Positions 5,742-9,497 of a stretch of 9,497 nucleotides of DNA are shown piece after piece; the stretch's first letter is position 1; each line of letters opens with the position of its first letter. The notes under the pieces are model-generated. The model was given only the letters and a program-made list of their open reading frames with translations, was not told where the DNA came from and ran no database searches. Source of the stretch: an uncultured Chlamydiae bacterium (lineage in GTDB: Bacteria > Chlamydiota > Chlamydiia > Chlamydiales > Rhabdochlamydiaceae); contig CAMFJP010000042.1 in NCBI GenBank assembly GCA_945957075.1, positions 1 to 9,497 on the forward strand, given 5' to 3'. A program made the translations under genes and the position numbers.

Positions 5742-7370
5742 ATGGCTGCTAAGAAAATAAATTTTCGAGAAGATGCCCGCCAAAAAATTTTAAAAGGCGT
5801 GCAGGTCCTCTCATCTGCTGTTAAGGTGACCTTGGGTCCTCGAGGACGTAATGTTGTAATTGAAAAGTCCTACGGTGCTCCTCATATTACAAAAGATGGT
5901 GTCTCTGTTGCTAAGGAAATTGAGCTTGAAGACAAAGAAGAGAACATGGGCGCCCAGATGGTCAAAGAGGTTGCCAGCAAAACTGCAGATAAGGCAGGGG
6001 ATGGGACAACAACGGCAACTGTCCTTGCAGAAGCTATTTACACAGAAGGTCAGCGCAACGTGACAGCGGGCGCAAATCCGATGCAAATTAAGCACGGTAT
6101 TGACAAGGCAGTTGGTGTGATTACCTCTCATCTACAGTCTTTAAGCCGTACTGTAAAAGATAAAAAAGAGATCACTCAGGTTGCGACGATTTCTGCAAAT
6201 GGCGATGAGGTTATTGGAGAAATTATTGCAACTGCGATGGAGCGTGTTGGTAAAGATGGCACCATTACAATTGAAGAGGGTAAAGGCCTTGAAACAACAT
6301 TAGATGTTGTGGAAGGGATGAACTTCGACAGAGGTTATGCTTCTGCCTACTTTATTACAAATGCTGAGACACAAGAAGCGATTTTAGAGAATTGCTATGT
6401 GCTAGTCTACGACAAAAAGATTTCTGGAATGAAAGAGTTCCTTCCTATTTTGCAAGCAGTTGCAGAAAGTGGAAGAGCCCTTCTTATCATCGCAGAAGAT
6501 GTCGAAGGCGAAGCTTTGGCAACGCTTGTTGTAAACCGTCTACGTGCAGGTCTTAAAGTATGTGCTGTCAAAGCTCCTGGCTTTGGAGACAGAAGAAAAG
6601 CAATGCTGCAAGACATTGCAATTATCACAGGTGGTCAAGTCATTAGTGAAGAAGTGGGTCTTAAACTTGAAAATACAACGCTTGATATGCTTGGACAAGT
6701 GAAGAAAGCTGTGATTGAAAAGGAAGAGACAACTCTTGTTCAAGGAGCTGGCAAAAAAGAAGAGATCAAAAAGCAGATCGATCTTTTAAAGCGTCAGATC
6801 GAAGATGCGACCTCAGATTACGATAAAGATAAGCTGAAAGAGCGTCTTGCAAAACTCGCAGGGGGCGTTGGTGTTCTCAAAGTGGGTGGAGCTACAGAGG
6901 TTGAAGTTAAAGAGAAGAAAGATCGCCTCGATGATGCTTTACATGCAACACGAGCTGCTGTCGAAGAGGGCGTGGTTCCAGGTGGAGGCGTTGCGCTTAT
7001 CCGCTGTATTCCAGAGCTTGCAAAGCTCGCAACAAGTTTCAAAGGAGACGAGAGACTTGGTGTTGAAATTATGATGCGTGCGATTTCAGCGCCGCTGAAA
7101 CAAATCGCTTTCAATGCTGGCCATGAAGGGTCTATTATTGCCCAGAAAGTTAGCGAGCTTAGTGTGTGCGAGGGTTGGGATGCAAGAACAAATGAGTACG
7201 TCGATATGTTCAAACAGGGCATTATCGATCCGACTAAAGTTGTGCGTCTAGCCGTTCAGATGGCAGCATCTATTGCAGGTCTGCTCCTTTCTACAGAGGC
7301 TATGATTACAGAAGAGCCTAATGAGAAAGCAGCTGCAGCTCCAGCTGGAATGCCGGGTGCTGACTACTAA
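5742..7370 (+). CDS. groEL: Chaperonin GroEL (Hsp60)
   Basis: This full-length 542-residue protein forms the double-ring ATP-driven folding chamber with GroES. Nucleotide-site residues are present: the LGPRGRNV loop near residue 31, GDGTTTATV with Asp87 and Thr89-91, the catalytic Asp398 in RLDDALHATRAAVEEG, and VPGGGVALIR at 412-421. The apical segment AVKAPGFGDRRKAML (275-289) is typical. The C-terminus is AAAAPAGMPGADY, without the usual Gly-Gly-Met repeats; from memory C. trachomatis GroEL has a similar Ala/Pro tail ending in DY, which supports a chlamydial origin and the functional GroEL1 type over the divergent GroEL2/3 paralogues. AAAGGAG (5727-5733) overlaps the groES stop and gives a well spaced ribosome site, so the two genes are translationally close. 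A strong terminator follows. Confidence 0.99.
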   Translation: MAAKKINFREDARQKILKGVQVLSSAVKVTLGPRGRNVVIEKSYGAPHITKDGVSVAKEIELEDKEENMGAQMVKEVASKTADKAGDGTTTATVLAEAIYTEGQRNVTAGANPMQIKHGIDKAVGVITSHLQSLSRTVKDKKEITQVATISANGDEVIGEIIATAMERVGKDGTITIEEGKGLETTLDVVEGMNFDRGYASAYFITNAETQEAILENCYVLVYDKKISGMKEFLPILQAVAESGRALLIIAEDVEGEALATLVVNRLRAGLKVCAVKAPGFGDRRKAMLQDIAIITGGQVISEEVGLKLENTTLDMLGQVKKAVIEKEETTLVQGAGKKEEIKKQIDLLKRQIEDATSDYDKDKLKERLAKLAGGVGVLKVGGATEVEVKEKKDRLDDALHATRAAVEEGVVPGGGVALIRCIPELAKLATSFKGDERLGVEIMMRAISAPLKQIAFNAGHEGSIIAQKVSELSVCEGWDARTNEYVDMFKQGIIDPTKVVRLAVQMAASIAGLLLSTEAMITEEPNEKAAAAPAGMPGADY

Positions 7371-7402
7371 GAAACGTTCTTAAGTAGCATGCTTTGTTAA
7401 CC

Positions 7403-7447
7403 AAGCGCGCCAGGAGAGGATCCCTCTTCTGGCGCGCTTTCTTATTA
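7403..7447 (+). terminator. Rho-independent terminator of groESL
   Basis: AAGCGCGCCAG (7403-7413) pairs perfectly with CTGGCGCGCTT (7429-7439). Inside, GAGAGG pairs with CCTCTT (one G-U) around the loop ATC, giving a 17-bp stem followed by TTTCTTATT. It lies 32 nt after the groEL stop and should insulate the downstream autotransporter from heat-shock transcription. Confidence 0.92.
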
Positions 7448-7467
7448 GATTCTTCCGTTTTTCTTGT

Positions 7468-7495
7468 TAAGATAAAAATATAACATGTGTATATA
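7468..7495 (+). promoter_or_regulatory. Tentative promoter of the second autotransporter
   Basis: TTAAGA (7468-7473), 16 nt and TATATA (7490-7495) are a possible -35/-10 pair in an AT-rich stretch between the groE terminator and the start at 7532. Several registers are possible here (for example TTGTTA at 7464-7469), so the exact site is uncertain. Confidence 0.3.
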
Positions 7496-7498
7496 TGC

Positions 7499-7517
7499 TA
7501 TATGTTTAATCCATATA
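7499..7517 (+). other. Inverted repeat just upstream of the autotransporter Shine-Dalgarno
   Basis: TATATG (7499-7504), a 7-nt loop and CATATA (7512-7517) are perfect complements ending 2 nt before GGAGG. It could be an operator or a small leader hairpin. The sequence is AT-rich, so chance is likely. Confidence 0.3.
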
Positions 7518-7519
7518 CT

Positions 7520-7561
7520 GGAGGGGGGGGGATGAAAAAAAAGGGCAGGGGCTTTTTTTTT
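7520..7561 (+). repeat. Homopolymer cluster G9 / A8 / T9 at the autotransporter start
   Basis: Nine G (7523-7531) run from the Shine-Dalgarno GGAGG directly into the ATG at 7532, eight A (7535-7542) encode the Lys run, and nine T (7553-7561) encode the Phe run of the signal peptide. Slippage in the G-tract would change the SD-to-ATG spacing and so translation rate. Slippage in the A- or T-tract would shift the frame within the signal peptide. Poly-G tracts in or near chlamydial pmp autotransporter genes are known to vary in length. Confidence 0.8.
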
Positions 7562-9497
7562 CTTAAGGCATGTGTAGGGTGCGTTGTTTTATTTCCCGAT
7601 ATTTCTTTTGGCGCAATCTATACATGGTCGGGGGCTACTTCAGATCTAACTCTATCCACTAATTGGACTCCGAATGGCGTTCCTATTTCTGGTGACCTTG
7701 TTTTATTTGGCCCTACCGGGTTTTTATTTCCAGCGCTTGATGGTTCTTCTGTATCTGTGCCGTTTCGCGTCGGAACAATACAATTTTTAAATTCGACACA
7801 GGCCTATCAATTTTTCCTTAATCGATCAGGTGCAAACAACAATATCCAATGCGTGGGCGGTGGGATTAATGCGAGCGCAAGCCCATTTACGCAATCGTTT
7901 AAGATTAATCAGGGAACATTGGTGTTTTCTTCTGGGGCTTCTGCCGATATGGGCTTCTCTGGAAATGTTTCTATTACCTCTTCTTCAACTGCTGGTAATA
8001 CTTTTATTAATGTCACTGGATCATCAGGTGGTAAGGCAACCTTTTCTATTAATGCTCCAAATATTGCTTTTACCTCGGGGTTACAGTTTATAGCTGGATC
8101 TGATGCTCAGCAGGCAATTATTAATGTCGATTCGAATGGGAATGCCTCCAAAGCTTCTGTTGTTTTTAATGGAAGTCAGGCAAGTCAAGCTTCAATAAAA
8201 AGTGTGAATAAAGGTTTGGTTTTATTTTCAAGTGGAGCAAATGCGGGAACCTCTACTATTGTATTGGACCAAAGTGTTATGAATGTTACTGGAGCTGGAA
8301 CGACACTTAGTAATGCTAATGTTACAGCAACCAACGCATCTAGTATTGTACTTAGCAGCGCTAGTCCTTCTGCAGGAAATGCTTTTATATCCTTAAATAA
8401 TGCTTCCACGATTTTGTTTAGCAATTCAGCCACTGGTAGTTTTGCCTCTATTCAGTTGGCCAATGGGTCATCTTGTACATTCAATCAGTCTAATACAATT
8501 GGATCGATTAATTGTGATGCATCATCTACCGTGAATACAAACAATGCTTTAACAATAGGTTTGGATAACACAAATAGTGCTATTATTGGGAATTATTTGG
8601 CTCCGACAAGTTTGGCAAAAATTACAAAAGTTGGGTTAGGCACGTTAACGCTTGGGGGAAGCAACACATATCGGGGGGGCACAGTCATTAATGCAGGGGC
8701 TGTTAGCGTATCTAGTGACGTAAATTTGGGTTCCATATCTCCAGTTGTTTCTAATATAACTATAGGGGCTCTCGGAGCTCTTCAAGTTACAGGCACATTT
8801 GCCACAACAAGACAAATTACTATTAGTACAGGTAGCGTTATTCAAATCGACTCTGGACAAACGCTGACTGTAAATACCCCAATAGTTGGAGCAATAGCTG
8901 GCGATGGCTTTACAAAAAGTGGATCTGGAACGATTAACCTTGCAGCTGCAAATACATATACAGGAACAACGAATGTCGTTGCAGGAACACTAAAAACTAC
9001 TTCTTTAGGCGTAGTCCTTGGGGATTTGGCACTTAGTAATTCAGCAGTGTTTGATATGTCATCTGGTCTTTCTCAAACAATTGGAAGCTTAACAGGATCC
9101 TCTGCGACAAGTGTTCTTTTAGGTAGTCAGACACTTACGGCTGGAACTTCTGCTAACACAACGTTTGCAGGGGTTATCTCTGGTACGGGGAGTTTTATCA
9201 AGCAGGGCTCTGGGACGCTGTCGCTATCTGGTGTTAATACCTATAGTGGGGGCACAACGATCAGTGCAGGAACAATTGCCATGACAGGTAGTGGGATTGT
9301 TACGGGTAATATGACATTGCAGGGGACGAGTATTTTTGACATTTCAGGCGGGCCTGCGCAGATAGTCTCTGACTTAACGGGGGCCTCTGGCACAAGTATT
9401 GTTTTAGGGAGTCAGACGCTTACGGCTGGGGCCTCTGGAAATACAACGTTTGCAGGGGTTATCTCTGGTACGGGGAGTTTTATCAAGCAGGGCTCTG
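7532..9497 (+). CDS. Autotransporter, N-terminal part: signal peptide and PATR-repeat passenger (3' truncated by window)
   Basis: The frame is open from ATG 7532 to the right edge, 655 full codons without a stop; barrel and stop lie outside. Residues 1-28 are a Sec signal peptide: basic MKKKGRG, hydrophobic FFFLKACVGCVVLF, cleavage near SFGA. The mature start YTWSGA...LSTNWTPNGVP resembles other autotransporters. Residues ~60-360 are Ser/Thr/Asn/Ala/Gly-rich, as in a beta-helical passenger, with Cys at 107, 315 and 328. From about residue 364 it carries passenger-associated transport repeats (PATR, Pfam PF12951 type): GLGTLTLGGSNTYRGGTVI, GSGTINLAAANTYTGTTNV and GSGTLSLSGVNTYSGGTTI, with Gly-Thr at residues 370, 466 and 561 and the next Gly at 656. 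The start is fixed by GGAGG plus signal peptide. It is probably a surface adhesin or coat protein of the same class as the fragment at nt 1-1349, with no Pmp-type GGAI/FxxN repeats seen. Confidence 0.9.
   Translation, partial: MKKKGRGFFFLKACVGCVVLFPDISFGAIYTWSGATSDLTLSTNWTPNGVPISGDLVLFGPTGFLFPALDGSSVSVPFRVGTIQFLNSTQAYQFFLNRSGANNNIQCVGGGINASASPFTQSFKINQGTLVFSSGASADMGFSGNVSITSSSTAGNTFINVTGSSGGKATFSINAPNIAFTSGLQFIAGSDAQQAIINVDSNGNASKASVVFNGSQASQASIKSVNKGLVLFSSGANAGTSTIVLDQSVMNVTGAGTTLSNANVTATNASSIVLSSASPSAGNAFISLNNASTILFSNSATGSFASIQLANGSSCTFNQSNTIGSINCDASSTVNTNNALTIGLDNTNSAIIGNYLAPTSLAKITKVGLGTLTLGGSNTYRGGTVINAGAVSVSSDVNLGSISPVVSNITIGALGALQVTGTFATTRQITISTGSVIQIDSGQTLTVNTPIVGAIAGDGFTKSGSGTINLAAANTYTGTTNVVAGTLKTTSLGVVLGDLALSNSAVFDMSSGLSQTIGSLTGSSATSVLLGSQTLTAGTSANTTFAGVISGTGSFIKQGSGTLSLSGVNTYSGGTTISAGTIAMTGSGIVTGNMTLQGTSIFDISGGPAQIVSDLTGASGTSIVLGSQTLTAGASGNTTFAGVISGTGSFIKQGS
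8621..9497 (+). repeat. About 95-residue tandem passenger repeats with PATR cores
   Basis: PATR cores begin near nt 8621, 8900, 9176 and 9461 (the last cut by the edge). The conserved Gly-Thr codons start at 8639, 8927, 9212 and 9497, so the spacing is 96, 95 and 95 codons. The last two units are recent copies: 9158-9212 and 9443-9497 are identical over 55 bp, and 9091-9212 against 9376-9497 match at 107 of 122 positions by hand count. Confidence 0.85.

Noticed and set aside
6818..7222. 134-codon minus-strand ORF inside groEL
   Set aside because: It is antisense to a highly conserved groEL region with a Ser/Thr/Ala-biased translation typical of a shadow, and no ribosome site was noted.
7830..8093. 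87-codon plus-strand ORF within the second autotransporter
   Set aside because: It is out of frame with the long open frame from 7532, and its Leu-rich translation comes from frame-shifted Thr/Ser/Ala codons.
8621..9497. CRISPR-like array at the right end
   Set aside because: The repeats are 285-288 bp, in frame and coding for PATR passenger units, not short repeats with unique spacers.
1..9497. tRNA, rRNA, transposase or integrase genes
   Set aside because: No tRNA cloverleaf, rRNA core, transposase motif or terminal inverted repeats with target duplications were seen on either strand by reading. A covariance-model scan was not possible here.

Overview
The window most likely comes from a member of the Chlamydiota, probably an environmental Chlamydia-like lineage and not Chlamydia itself. 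GroES and GroEL look chlamydial: GroES has GGIILPDTAKKKQ and a DKYAGQEVTIDGED segment, and GroEL ends in a short Ala/Pro tail finishing MPGADY where many bacteria have Gly-Gly-Met repeats. From memory, C. trachomatis GroEL also ends in an Ala/Pro tail with a final DY, and pepF lies beside groES-groEL there. The lineage call is inference from these proteins and gene order, not from a search.

Layout: (1) nt 1-1349 (+) is the 3' part of an autotransporter gene with its C-terminal beta-barrel. (2) nt 1441-2112 and 2213-3160 (+) are tandem paralogues of unrecognised function. Each has a Tyr/Pro/Ala-rich N-terminus and a helical C-terminal module, and each is preceded by a related leader with its own promoter. 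(3) nt 3157-5293 (-) holds ptsH (HPr) downstream of pepF (oligoendopeptidase F), convergent with the second paralogue. (4) nt 5294-5416 is a divergent control region with a degenerate CIRCE-like operator, a sigma70-type promoter and a small hairpin that includes the groES Shine-Dalgarno. (5) nt 5417-7370 (+) is groES-groEL, closed by a long GC-rich terminator hairpin. (6) nt 7532 to the window end (+) is the 5' part of a second, large autotransporter. It starts with a signal peptide and runs into about 95-residue PATR-type repeats. Its frame is open at the right edge, so a search for complete start-to-stop ORFs misses it.

A conserved housekeeping block (protein folding, peptide turnover, PTS phosphocarrier) is thus flanked by variable surface-protein genes and a lineage-specific tandem family. 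The main candidates for new biology are: the G9/A8/T9 homopolymer cluster at the start of the second autotransporter, a possible phase-variation switch like those in chlamydial pmp genes; the paralogue pair with conserved leaders and a 17-bp direct repeat that supplies stop codons in two frames; and the groES Shine-Dalgarno hairpin, a possible RNA thermometer added to HrcA/CIRCE control.
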